Shown here: positions 24,528 to 32,786 of the stretch, in pieces
Position numbering within the stretch: the stretch's first letter is position 1
Layout: each line of letters starts with the position of its first letter
DNA from: Nostoc sp. PA-18-2419
GTDB taxonomy: Bacteria; Cyanobacteriota; Cyanobacteriia; Cyanobacteriales; Nostocaceae
Assembly: GCF_005869855.1 (NCBI RefSeq)
Contig: NZ_SZNH01000041.1
Coordinates: 1 to 35,496, forward strand
Length of the DNA stretch: 35,496 nt
Direction of reading: 5' to 3'
Notes under the pieces: model-generated
The model's database searches: none
What the model was told of the DNA's origin: nothing
What the model saw: the letters and a program-made list of their open reading frames with translations, nothing else
Position numbers and translations under genes: made by a program

Positions 24528-24567
24528 CTGGGGACTGGAGATTGGGGATTAGGTAATGGGGACTGGG
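24528..24567. repeat. G-rich short repeat sequence
   Basis: CTGGGGACTGG, GATTGGGGATTAGG and AATGGGGACTGG follow one another in imperfect order. This is the intergenic low-complexity type found repeatedly in Nostoc-like genomes. It lies between the toxin gene and the metallophosphoesterase gene; nothing else is seen in that gap. Confidence 0.55.
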
Positions 24568-24690
24568 TATTGAGCAGTTTACCCATTATTGATTCACTAT
24601 TACCCACTGCCTCATCTCCCTCATCTTTCCCAGTCCTTATTATTTCGTTACAATCGGCTTATGCGTTAGGCATTCACGAGTTATCTAGCC

Positions 24691-26259
24691 ATGAATTTGA
24701 TTTCCGACCCACCGATTCCTGTGAAAATTCAAAAGATGAAGGAACGGGTGCGGTGGATGCATCCGAGTTTTGTGCAACGGGGAATTGACCAAACTAGCAT
24801 AGTTATTGACGATCGCAAAAATGATAATCCAGAATTTTCCTTTATGGTTATCGGTGATTCTGGTACTAAATCCCATTCTCCATACCACCCCCAACGAAAA
24901 GTTGCCGAACTGATGCTTGCTCACCGCGAGGATTGCAGTTTTGTGTTGCATACCGGAGATGTAATCTATGTCGTGGGTTCTCAAGAGTATTACTCAACAA
25001 ACTTTATTGAACCTTACCGAGAATTTCTTGTAGGTGGCGAGAACCCGAAAAAGATTTCCTATGACCGTATGGTCTTTAATTTGCCGTTCCTGCCTGTACT
25101 TGGTAATCATGATTACTATGATGTGCCGTTAATGTACCGTTTAGTTACTGGAACAACATCATCACTACGTTGGCTGTTAGGCTACAAAGATATCGAGATT
25201 GGCTGGCATGGTTCGTATCAAGGTAATGCCTATGCACGGGCGTTTATGGATTATACAGCGGCAATGTCTTCCCAAAAGTTAGAAAGTCATTTAGCTCGGC
25301 ACTATACTGCTAAAACTGACAGGGGACGCTGTTTGCGTTACCAACCTGGAGAGTTTACCCGCTTACCCAATCGCTATTATACGTTTCGTTACGGGGGGAT
25401 TGACTTTTTTGCACTCGATTCTAATACCTTTAATACACCATCACCTTTACCTGGAACTCAAGAAGGAGAAATTTACCGTCGCCAATTGCAAAAGGGTCGC
25501 GATGAGATAAATAAAGAAGAATTGCAGATTTTAAAAATATCCGATGGACTAAACCCAGCTAAACCCACCGAAGCGGAAAAACTCGATGAACTGAGTGCTA
25601 AATTAGACCAAATTGATGAAATTAAAATCGATATTGAAAAACAGTTAACATCTGAGAAAATGCCTGCGATCGATTTTGAACAACTTGAATGGTTACGAAG
25701 CAGACTCATCGAATCTTGGAATACTTCCGAGGTGCGCGGACGTATCATCTTTTTCCACCATCCACCTTATGTGACAGAGGCTACAAAATGGCATCAGGCG
25801 CAAACCTTGGCAGTTCGCCACCGCTTGCGCTGGGTGTTTGAACAAGTAGCCGAAACTGTTGGTTGTTTAACTAAAGAGCGTCCGATAGTCGATTTAATTT
25901 TAAACGGTCACGCTCACTGTTTGGAATATCTCCGCACAACTGATACCGGATTTGCTGATTCTCACATCAACTGCATTATTTCTGGTGGTAGTGGTCATCG
26001 TCCTCGCTATCAACGGCGAGGGGGGACTGAATTGATGGAGACTTTTGCTGAAATTCCAGATAAACCCACTCGTAAAGTTGCTGATTCATTGCTTTTTGTT
26101 GGTCGGCATGACTACAATTTTCAAAAGCGACTGCCTTACTCATGCGTGCGGATTGATGTTTTAGATAGTCATCCACCAAAGTTTATTGTTAGACCACTGG
26201 TTACTGAGCGTGTTGGCAAACAGTGGTATAACAGTGAACTTGAACCTTTTGTGATTTAG
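24691..26259 (+). CDS. Calcineurin-like metallophosphoesterase
   Basis: A 522-residue protein with all motifs of the dinuclear metal phosphoesterase fold: VIGDSG (D56), LHTGDVIY (D90), LGNHDYYD (N139, H140), FFHHPPY (about residue 355) and LNGHAHCLEY (about 405). A helical, charged insert at about 265-325 (KGRDEINKEELQILK through KIDIEKQL) is extra to the core and may be coiled coil. There is no signal peptide, so it acts in the cytoplasm, unlike most purple acid-type relatives. The natural substrate, phosphoester or nucleotide, is not evident. It converges on the antiporter gene with 13 bp between stops. Confidence 0.88.
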   Translation: MNLISDPPIPVKIQKMKERVRWMHPSFVQRGIDQTSIVIDDRKNDNPEFSFMVIGDSGTKSHSPYHPQRKVAELMLAHREDCSFVLHTGDVIYVVGSQEYYSTNFIEPYREFLVGGENPKKISYDRMVFNLPFLPVLGNHDYYDVPLMYRLVTGTTSSLRWLLGYKDIEIGWHGSYQGNAYARAFMDYTAAMSSQKLESHLARHYTAKTDRGRCLRYQPGEFTRLPNRYYTFRYGGIDFFALDSNTFNTPSPLPGTQEGEIYRRQLQKGRDEINKEELQILKISDGLNPAKPTEAEKLDELSAKLDQIDEIKIDIEKQLTSEKMPAIDFEQLEWLRSRLIESWNTSEVRGRIIFFHHPPYVTEATKWHQAQTLAVRHRLRWVFEQVAETVGCLTKERPIVDLILNGHAHCLEYLRTTDTGFADSHINCIISGGSGHRPRYQRRGGTELMETFAEIPDKPTRKVADSLLFVGRHDYNFQKRLPYSCVRIDVLDSHPPKFIVRPLVTERVGKQWYNSELEPFVI

Positions 26260-26272
26260 ACGGCTAAAAAGA

Positions 26273-28534
26273 CTATGGCACAGTAATCACAGCTACTGGG
26301 CAATGTGCTTTATTCAGAATTGCATCTACTCTGTGACCGAAGAAAACACGACCTGTAATCATTCGGATACTGCTCCCGAGAATAATTAAATCAACTTGCT
26401 TGGTTTGGGCAAACTTGAGGATTTCCCTTTCTGGGCTGGTTCCTTGAAGAATATAGGTTTTGACATCAGCGCCTAAATTGCGGCCAATTGCTGCTTGCTG
26501 TTCGAGCAAATCGTGAGCAATTTCCTTCACTGGAGCTAGCGATCGCTGCTCGGAAAGAATATACTCAACCTGTGGTAAATTAATCACGTTCACAATCATC
26601 ACTAGTGCCCCAGTCTGAGCTGCGATCGTACTTGCTACCTCTACGGCATTTTTGCTGTATTCTGTACCCACTGTTGGCACAAGAATGTTTTTCAACTCTT
26701 GTTGGGCGATTTTGCATGTCTCACCTTTGGGTTGGAGCAGGTGCGACTTCACTACCATCGTTGCACAAGGGGCTTCTTGTACTACCCGGTCAACAAGCAA
26801 ATTGAATAATGCTTTTTGAGGGCGTATCTGTTCAGAGGCTCCCAGTACAATTAAGTCATAGTTTTTGTTTGCTTCATTTAGAATCACTTCTACTTTAGAG
26901 CGCCCAGACTCTGTTTTTGTTTGCAGAGTGGTATCAGTAGGTAGCTGCATTTCCTCAACAACAGAGACAAGAGCTTGCTCAGCAGCGGTATCTTTGACCT
27001 GGGTTGCCATCCGGCGTCCTTTGCTTTGAGGTTGCTTATCACTCAGGGCATATAGGGCTGTGACTTCTATCGAGTTTTGGTGAGCCATGTGACCAACTAA
27101 TTGCGCCGCCAGTTGGATGTTGGGACCACCACTGGTGGGAAGTAAAATACGGTGAATCTGCTTGACAAAGCTACGGCTGGCCTGTTCTTCCTGTTCCAAA
27201 CGTCGAGCTTCCTCTTCACCCATAACTACTTTCGACAGGGTGTAACGTAAAAGAGGTGGAGCCATCAAAGAAGTCACAATCGCCACCATAACTATAATTG
27301 AGTACATTTGGGGATTGAGAACTCCCAAAGATAAACCAATTGTGGCAACAACAATTTCCATCGCGCCACGTGCATTCATTCCCGAACCCATCGCTAAGGC
27401 TTCCCAATGACTCAAGCCGCCGACGCGAGAACCAATGTAAGCACCTGTAAATTTCCCAATACAGGCAACAGCAAGCACAATCAAACCAAATATCAAGGTC
27501 TGGGGAACTAACAAGGCTAGCAAATTAACTTTCAAGCCTGCTGCTGCGAAGAAAATTGGCGCTAAAAAGCTGGCTGTGAAGACTTCTAGCATATGTCCAG
27601 CTTCATTGCTAAAGCGGCGGGATTGACCTGCCAGAATCCCCAACACAAAAGCACCTAAGGCAGCCTCCAGACCTAATGCGTGGGTAAGGGCGGCTGCTGA
27701 AAGTGAAAGAATCAGTACAACCGACATACTAGCAGCAACGCCACCAACGTAGTCATCAACCCAGCGCAAAATCTGGTCTACGATGGTACGCCCAATTGTA
27801 AAGGCAATGCCGAGAAACAATATCGCTGCACTGACAGAATGGAAAATTGTCCCAAAGTCAAATTTGCCGCTGCTAGCTAAACCTGAAACCACAGAAAGTA
27901 AAATCCAGCCAATGGTGTCATCGGTCATGCCGGCTGCTAAGGTAACTTGACCAATGTCACGGCGAATCAGGTTCAAGTCCATCAACACCTTAGCAATCAC
28001 TGGTACTGCTGAAATACTCATCGCTGTAGCGATGAACAGACTGAATACCAGTCGCTTTTCTGGGTCGCTTAAAAAACTATCTGGCAATACCCAGCCTAGT
28101 CCAAATCCGGTGATAAACGGGACAATAATTCCACCGAGTGAAATCAGCAGAGCCGTTTTACCTTTACGCAGAATCAGCTTTAAATCCGTTTCCAACCCGG
28201 TCACAATCAGCAAAAATAACACCCCTAACCAAGAAATTACTGAAAGTAGATCGGACTGTTCTTGGCTTTTGGGAAAGATATGCGCCTGTAAGTCTGGAAA
28301 AACCAAACCGAATAAAGAAGGGCCAAGCACCACACCTGCGAGTAATTCTCCAACAACAGGCGGTAGGTTAATCCGGCGCATCAACTCACCTAATCCCCGC
28401 GCTACTAAAAGCAACAGCGACAGTTGTACCAGCACCAACAACAGTTCGTGATGACCGAGAGGTTTAATCAGACTAGCACCTGCTCCTTTCTGTGCAGCTA
28501 GTACGGGCAGTAGCATTAGGGATAGGTTTTGCAT
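26273..28534 (-). CDS. Cation/proton antiporter (CPA2/KefB type) with two USP domains
   Basis: 753 residues. The N-terminal 440 residues contain about 12 membrane segments of a CPA2 exchanger; landmarks are LPPVVGELLAGVVLGP and the unwound-helix region with MSISAVPVIAKVL and GMTDDTIGW (the pair of Asp thought to bind the cation in this group). Two universal stress protein domains follow, starting at HRILLPTSGG (about 468) and LKNILVPTVGTEY (about 615). The second keeps the ATP-binding pattern (GSSIRMITGRVFFGHRVDAI), while the first is less canonical. It likely exchanges Na+ or K+ for H+ in the plasma or thylakoid membrane, with nucleotide control through the USP part; ion choice is not readable from sequence. 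A methyltransferase gene lies 177 bp upstream on the same strand. Confidence 0.92.
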   Translation of the reverse strand: MQNLSLMLLPVLAAQKGAGASLIKPLGHHELLLVLVQLSLLLLVARGLGELMRRINLPPVVGELLAGVVLGPSLFGLVFPDLQAHIFPKSQEQSDLLSVISWLGVLFLLIVTGLETDLKLILRKGKTALLISLGGIIVPFITGFGLGWVLPDSFLSDPEKRLVFSLFIATAMSISAVPVIAKVLMDLNLIRRDIGQVTLAAGMTDDTIGWILLSVVSGLASSGKFDFGTIFHSVSAAILFLGIAFTIGRTIVDQILRWVDDYVGGVAASMSVVLILSLSAAALTHALGLEAALGAFVLGILAGQSRRFSNEAGHMLEVFTASFLAPIFFAAAGLKVNLLALLVPQTLIFGLIVLAVACIGKFTGAYIGSRVGGLSHWEALAMGSGMNARGAMEIVVATIGLSLGVLNPQMYSIIVMVAIVTSLMAPPLLRYTLSKVVMGEEEARRLEQEEQASRSFVKQIHRILLPTSGGPNIQLAAQLVGHMAHQNSIEVTALYALSDKQPQSKGRRMATQVKDTAAEQALVSVVEEMQLPTDTTLQTKTESGRSKVEVILNEANKNYDLIVLGASEQIRPQKALFNLLVDRVVQEAPCATMVVKSHLLQPKGETCKIAQQELKNILVPTVGTEYSKNAVEVASTIAAQTGALVMIVNVINLPQVEYILSEQRSLAPVKEIAHDLLEQQAAIGRNLGADVKTYILQGTSPEREILKFAQTKQVDLIILGSSIRMITGRVFFGHRVDAILNKAHCPVAVITVP

Positions 28535-28711
28535 ATAAGCGTCTAAAGGTGGGATAAGGAATTTTTAAAGGGGCTGCTTCAAGTTAATCCTGAAAATGTT
28601 TACTTCCACATCGGTCTAAGAGATTAAGCTGTCGTTGTCATTATTAACAGCAAGATTATCATGTGCGATCGCCCCAACTGTCAGTTCAGCAGCAAAGCTT
28701 TGCTCATCAAC

Positions 28712-29527
28712 TTATTTTTGAGCGCGAACAAAGAACTTTGTTGTATCTTCCCGAATACCTTGAGCGGTTACTAATTTTTCAATTTCAGCTTTGTACTCAA
28801 CTTGCAACTGATTTAATTGTTCTTGTGATAATTTTAACAACACTGGATTACTTTTAAAATTTATATTAATTGCTATCTGTGATAATCTGTTATCTCTAAG
28901 AGGACGGTAACGTTCTGATGGCTCAATCTTAATTTCGATATCTCTAAAATCTGCTTGATTAAGCAAATTACGACATTTTTCTGGAGTCCCAAGTGGTTCA
29001 AGGATATGTGGTAGTGATATACCCAAAACTCTAGCGCAGATTTTCTGCTGAAGAGATGCTGTATAAGCAGTTTCGGGAGGAAAGGTAAATGCCACAAATC
29101 CTCCTGTTTTCAGGATGCGATACCACTTTTGCAAAGCAGCAAGGATATCAGGAAAAAGTACAATTGCTTCACAGCAAAAGATAACATCAAAACTACTATC
29201 ACTAAAGTTGAAATATTCGGCATCTGCTTCAATCAACTCGATATTTTGTAATTTTGCTGCTGTAATCTTTTGTCTTGCTTGATGCAACATTCCAGGGGTG
29301 ATGTCAATTCCAATCACATAGCCATCTGAACCAACTTTTTTAGCTACTTCTATCGCAACTAAACCTCTTCGAGTTGCCACATCAAGGATTTTCTGTCCTG
29401 AATGTAAGGGCACAAATTCAAGTAGAAGCTTGGCTTCTAGAGGATGGTGAGTGCCTTCCTCATGGTCATAAGTAGTTCTACTACCATAAAATTCTCTTAG
29501 TTGCTGCTTATAACTATCTAAAGTCAT
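28712..29527 (-). CDS. Class I SAM-dependent methyltransferase with altered motif I
   Basis: 271 residues with a Rossmann methyltransferase fold: motif I ILDVATRRGLVAIEVA (about 43-58), acidic end of strand 2 VIGIDITPGML, then IELIEADAEY and the motif-IV region FDVIFCCEAI. The C-terminal part (after about 165) should carry substrate specificity. Motif I is unusual: related proteins normally read DVATGTG, whereas this one has DVATRRG, which removes a glycine from the SAM loop, so binding may be weak or altered. The ATG at 29527 is used; a TTG at 29533 is possible. It diverges from the next gene with 6 nt between start codons. Substrate unknown. Confidence 0.85.
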   Translation of the reverse strand: MTLDSYKQQLREFYGSRTTYDHEEGTHHPLEAKLLLEFVPLHSGQKILDVATRRGLVAIEVAKKVGSDGYVIGIDITPGMLHQARQKITAAKLQNIELIEADAEYFNFSDSSFDVIFCCEAIVLFPDILAALQKWYRILKTGGFVAFTFPPETAYTASLQQKICARVLGISLPHILEPLGTPEKCRNLLNQADFRDIEIKIEPSERYRPLRDNRLSQIAININFKSNPVLLKLSQEQLNQLQVEYKAEIEKLVTAQGIREDTTKFFVRAQK

Positions 29528-29533
29528 AACCAA

Positions 29534-30286
29534 ATGTCAAATTTTCTACACTTTATAGTAACTCTTGTTGTGATGTTGAGTTGCTCGTTGCTGAACCCAA
29601 CCTTGACAGCACAAGCCGCGTCTTCATCCACCACTGTTTACGAACAGCGTATTATCCATAGTCCAGATGGTATCGGCAAATATTACATGGGGCGGGAAAT
29701 TGCCAAAGTCATGGGATACACTGGCGCTGGTTGGCTAGAACGTCCAAGCCGAGAAGAACAGGAACAACCAAGTAAAATAGTCAGCGTCCTTAACCTCAAA
29801 CCTAATGATGTGGTAGCAGATATTGGTGCTGGAACTGGTTATTTGAGTTTTCGTATCGCACCATTATTAATAACAGGTAGAGTGTTGGCTGTAGATGTTC
29901 AGCCAGAAATGTTGGAGATTATTGAATTGTTCAAACACGAAAAAAATATTACCAATGTTGAGCCTGTTTTAGCAACACTCACTGACCCAAACTTACCAGA
30001 TGAAAGTATTGATTTTGCATTGATGGTAGATGCTTATCATGAACTTGAGTATCCCCAAGAAGTAATGCAAAAAATTGTCAAAGCACTCAAACCCGGAGGG
30101 AAAGTGGTACTAGTTGAGTATCGGGGTGAAAATCCTTTTATTGCAATTAAACGTCTGCACAAAATGACTCAAAAACAAGTCCGAAAAGAAATGCAAGCTG
30201 TTGGTTTAGTTTGGCGTGAAACGAAAAATTTGTTACCTCGACAGCATTTAATAGTATTTGAGAAACCCTATTTACCTAATTCGTAA
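29534..30286 (+). CDS. SAM-dependent methyltransferase with an N-terminal signal peptide
   Basis: 250 residues. The first about 29 residues form a signal peptide or membrane anchor (FLHFIVTLVVMLSCSLL, then TAQAASS as a possible cleavage site). The rest is a class I methyltransferase: motif I VVADIGAGTGYLSFRIA, strand 2 VLAVDVQPEML, motif IV FALMVDAYHELEYP and LKPGGKVVLVEYRG. SAM is not known to be available outside the cytoplasm, so either the segment anchors an enzyme whose active site faces inside, or the protein has another role. A phrase WLERPSREEQEQP precedes the fold and recurs in this exported subfamily as I recall. The stop codon falls inside a TAATTCG repeat run. It diverges from the methyltransferase at 28712-29527. 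Confidence 0.85.
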   Translation: MSNFLHFIVTLVVMLSCSLLNPTLTAQAASSSTTVYEQRIIHSPDGIGKYYMGREIAKVMGYTGAGWLERPSREEQEQPSKIVSVLNLKPNDVVADIGAGTGYLSFRIAPLLITGRVLAVDVQPEMLEIIELFKHEKNITNVEPVLATLTDPNLPDESIDFALMVDAYHELEYPQEVMQKIVKALKPGGKVVLVEYRGENPFIAIKRLHKMTQKQVRKEMQAVGLVWRETKNLLPRQHLIVFEKPYLPNS

Positions 30287-30302
30287 TTCGTAATTCGTAA
30301 TT
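30277..30302. repeat. TAATTCG heptamer repeat overlapping a stop codon
   Basis: Three exact copies of TAATTCG plus a partial fourth. The second copy supplies the TAA stop of the exported methyltransferase gene (30284-30286), and the first encodes its last residues. A typical STRR-type heptamer run. Confidence 0.8.
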
Positions 30303-30350
30303 AAGGTATCAAGTCATAATAAAGTAAGACTGATTACAGAGCAGAAAATC

Positions 30351-31031
30351 ATGGTCAAGTTAGGACTCAAGCAGGGAATTCCTTTTTTAGGAAATGGCGA
30401 TCGCCTGACTCGCTACGAATTTGAGCGACGCTATCAAGCAATGGCCGACAATCAAAAGGCAGAATTAATTGAAGGAGTTGTATACTTGGCATCCCCATTA
30501 CGTTTTGAAAGTCATGCTGAACCACATGGTCATACAATCACTTGGTTGGGAGTTTATCAAGCATCAACTCCTGGTGTGAGATTGGGAATTGAGCCAACAG
30601 TCCGCTTAGATGCAAATAATGAACCGCAACCAGATGGGGTGCTATTAATCGCACCAACAGCTAAAGGACAATCTCGTTTTAGCGATGATGATTATATAGA
30701 AGGTGCGCCAGAACTTGTAGTAGAAATAGCAGCTAGCAGCGTTGCTATTGACTTACATGATAAGAAAGAAGCCTATTGTCGGAATGGGGTAAAAGAATAT
30801 ATTATTTGGCAAATATTTGAAAATAAATTAGATTGGTTTAGTCTACAACAAGGAGAATATGTATCCTTAGAAGTGGATGCAGATGGAGTTATTAAAAGTC
30901 AAATATTTCCTGGTTTGTGGTTGTCAATGTCAAATTTACTTGCTGGCAACATGCAGCAAGTCTTGGCTGTATTGCAGTCAGGGTTAAATTCACCAGAACA
31001 TCAACTATTCGTACAACAGTTGTCTGGTTAA
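30351..31031 (+). CDS. Uma2-family endonuclease (DUF820)
   Basis: 226 residues of the restriction-endonuclease-like Uma2 family, present in many copies in cyanobacteria. Signatures: a helix start LTRYEFERRYQAMA, ELIEGVVYL (E41), the phrase RLDANNEPQPDGVLLI with D95, PELVVEIAASS with E125, and DKKEAYCRNGVKEYIIW. D95 and E125 with the following Lys form the PD-(D/E)XK-like metal site. The biological role of this family is unclear; it may be linked to mobile DNA or regulation. The gene stands alone between an STRR repeat and a small minus-strand gene. Confidence 0.92.
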   Translation: MVKLGLKQGIPFLGNGDRLTRYEFERRYQAMADNQKAELIEGVVYLASPLRFESHAEPHGHTITWLGVYQASTPGVRLGIEPTVRLDANNEPQPDGVLLIAPTAKGQSRFSDDDYIEGAPELVVEIAASSVAIDLHDKKEAYCRNGVKEYIIWQIFENKLDWFSLQQGEYVSLEVDADGVIKSQIFPGLWLSMSNLLAGNMQQVLAVLQSGLNSPEHQLFVQQLSG

Positions 31032-31093
31032 AATTTTAGAAATCAGAATTTAAGAGTCAGAATAGTTAAATATTTAGCAAGATTCATGATTTA

Positions 31094-31381
31094 TTAGGAT
31101 GATTCTGTATTTTTAGGAATGAGAGTAGCGCTTTTTTTTGTACTATCCCAAACTATCCAGCTAATAGAATTATCTAAATCTTCAGAGCTATTTGAAACTT
31201 TAAAATAGAGTTTTTCTGCACCTTTAGTTTCAATAGCAAAATCAGCATTTTGGGCGTAAACAACCTTAAAGCCTTTATCTCGCAGACAATACATTGCCCA
31301 AGCTTTTAATGATTGCTTGTATGGTTCGTGTGGAATTGGTGGTTTGGTAATTGTGTCTTCAATTACTTTAAATATTTGCAT
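31094..31381 (-). CDS. Small hypothetical protein (95 aa)
   Basis: I do not recognise the family. The ATG at 31381 with GGGA about 8 nt upstream is preferred; an earlier TTG-type start at 31456 would overlap the VOC gene. The protein is soluble, with helical YKQSLKAWAMYCLRDKGFKV followed by a strand-rich part (VVYAQNADFAIETKGAEKLYF and ISWIVWDS), a layout seen in small nuclease-like or restriction-associated folds, but no catalytic motif is certain. It lies 43 nt downstream of the VOC gene on the same strand and may be cotranscribed. Confidence 0.55.
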   Translation of the reverse strand: MQIFKVIEDTITKPPIPHEPYKQSLKAWAMYCLRDKGFKVVYAQNADFAIETKGAEKLYFKVSNSSEDLDNSISWIVWDSTKKSATLIPKNTESS

Positions 31382-31424
31382 GAGTTTCCCGCTTATAAGA
31401 GATACTTTTGCTATTATCCTTAAA

Positions 31425-31892
31425 TTAACTAGCTTCTGGATCGCAACGAATTTCAATCATAAAGCCATCTGGATCGTAGAAGTACACACCTCTACCAGTA
31501 GGACGAGTGACTGGGCCATGAGCGATCGCTATTTTATTTTCTCTGATTACTGTCACCGCGCGATCGAATAACTGCGGTTCGATATCAAAAGCCAGATGGT
31601 ATGCTCTGGTGAAAGTCTTTTCTGGATTGGAATCTGGTGGTAATAATTCTGGTTCGCCAAATAAATCTAAAATCGTACCATCTGGGGTGACGAAATTAGC
31701 TACTTTCCCAGATGCAACAAGTTCTATCAGAGTCGCAGGTACTTCCTCCCCTGTGAGTTCATGCAAACCCAGAATAGTCCCATAAAAATATCGGGAAGCT
31801 TGCATATCCTTGACGTTGAGCGCGATATGATGCACTTTACGCAAATTCCCTGGAGCAAGGACGGTGTTCGCAGATTGGGTGCTAGATAGCAT
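31425..31892 (-). CDS. VOC-family (glyoxalase/bleomycin-resistance-like) protein
   Basis: 155 residues with two beta-alpha-beta-beta-beta modules. The first starts VHHIALNVKDMQASRYFY with the metal-ligand His, and the second has RAYHLAFDI and GRGVYFYDPDGFMIEIR with the final Glu ligand. This is the metal-dependent vicinal-oxygen-chelate fold of glyoxalase I, dioxygenases and resistance proteins; the actual reaction cannot be told. The first about 18 residues are a variable tail. Soluble and cytoplasmic. The ATG at 31892 is the natural start. Confidence 0.88.
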   Translation of the reverse strand: MLSSTQSANTVLAPGNLRKVHHIALNVKDMQASRYFYGTILGLHELTGEEVPATLIELVASGKVANFVTPDGTILDLFGEPELLPPDSNPEKTFTRAYHLAFDIEPQLFDRAVTVIRENKIAIAHGPVTRPTGRGVYFYDPDGFMIEIRCDPEAS

Positions 31893-32043
31893 AAGTAAGT
31901 TAAAAGAGTGAAACTGAGTGTTAATTACGAATTTATCTACATCAGTTGTGCAAATGCAATGTGTAAGAACTTAAACAAAATTTCCTTACATAGATAGAAG
32001 TCGAACTTTTTCTGAAATTTTACTATGTTAATAAAAATCTATC

Positions 32044-32499
32044 ATGCCTTTTGATTATTCTTTAGACTTTCAAAATATCGATTTTCGCCAACATCCCGAA
32101 CTCTATCGCGTTGGTAAGGGCGAGCAGGGTGTGCTTTTAGTAGAACCATACAAATCAGAAATTCTTCCTCACTGGCGCTTTAAAACTCCCGAAATTGCTA
32201 AGGAGTCGAGCGAAAAAATCTACGAAATGTTTCTTGCTTATCTCGAACAAGATGATTTTGTCGGAGCGGATATGGCACGAAAGTTTATTCAAATGGGTTA
32301 TACTCGCTCTCGTCGTTATGCGAATCATAAAAGTGGCAGAAAATATAAAAAGGATTCGCCAAAAGAGATTTTACCCTATGAAGTAGATCCGATAAAAGCT
32401 GAATCAGCAGCTATTTTTAAAATTAAATGGATACAAGCAAAAACAAATGAGAAATATCTCCAGTTTTTGGCTATACACAAACAGAAATATGAAGTTTAG
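32044..32499 (+). CDS. DUF4385 domain protein
   Basis: 151 residues. The whole length matches the pattern I recall for DUF4385: FDYSLDFQNIDFRQHPELYRVG, VEPYKSEILPHWRFKTPEIA, DFVGADMARKFIQMGYTRSR and RYANHKSGRKY. It is cytoplasmic, charged, without membrane segments. The function of the family is unknown. It stands alone, 152 bp from the diverging VOC gene start, so both promoters lie in that short gap. Confidence 0.82.
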   Translation: MPFDYSLDFQNIDFRQHPELYRVGKGEQGVLLVEPYKSEILPHWRFKTPEIAKESSEKIYEMFLAYLEQDDFVGADMARKFIQMGYTRSRRYANHKSGRKYKKDSPKEILPYEVDPIKAESAAIFKIKWIQAKTNEKYLQFLAIHKQKYEV

Positions 32500-32786
32500 C
32501 AATCTTAAATCGGAAAGCAAAAATTATTTTAGTCGTTTTTTGTGATTAGTTCTTGGTCATTTATAATTACGAAGGACTAATGATTAATGATTAATGACAG
32601 CTAAGAGAATAATATACATACAGTTTATTTAGGATTGCTATAGACGATTGTGATTGGTGAATCCTGACTTTTGAATTCACTAATTTTGCTGTATTTATTT
32701 ATGCAAAAGCTTTATTAGTGCAAGAAAATTGTCAAATCAACTCAAAAGCAGGATAATTTCACCAAGTCCTCGTATTCTCTTCAACA
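32500..32786. other. Intergenic region upstream of the glutamine-synthetase-like gene
   Basis: About 290 bp, AT-rich. It holds three heptamers of the form (C/T)TAATGA at 32577-32597. No NtcA consensus (GTA-N8-TAC) is visible, so nitrogen control of the next gene is not supported by sequence. No ribosome binding site precedes the ATG at 32787. Confidence 0.45.

Noticed and set aside
24570..24788. 72-codon frame before the metallophosphoesterase
   Set aside because: Overlaps the true start of the phosphoesterase in another frame and lies in low-complexity DNA.
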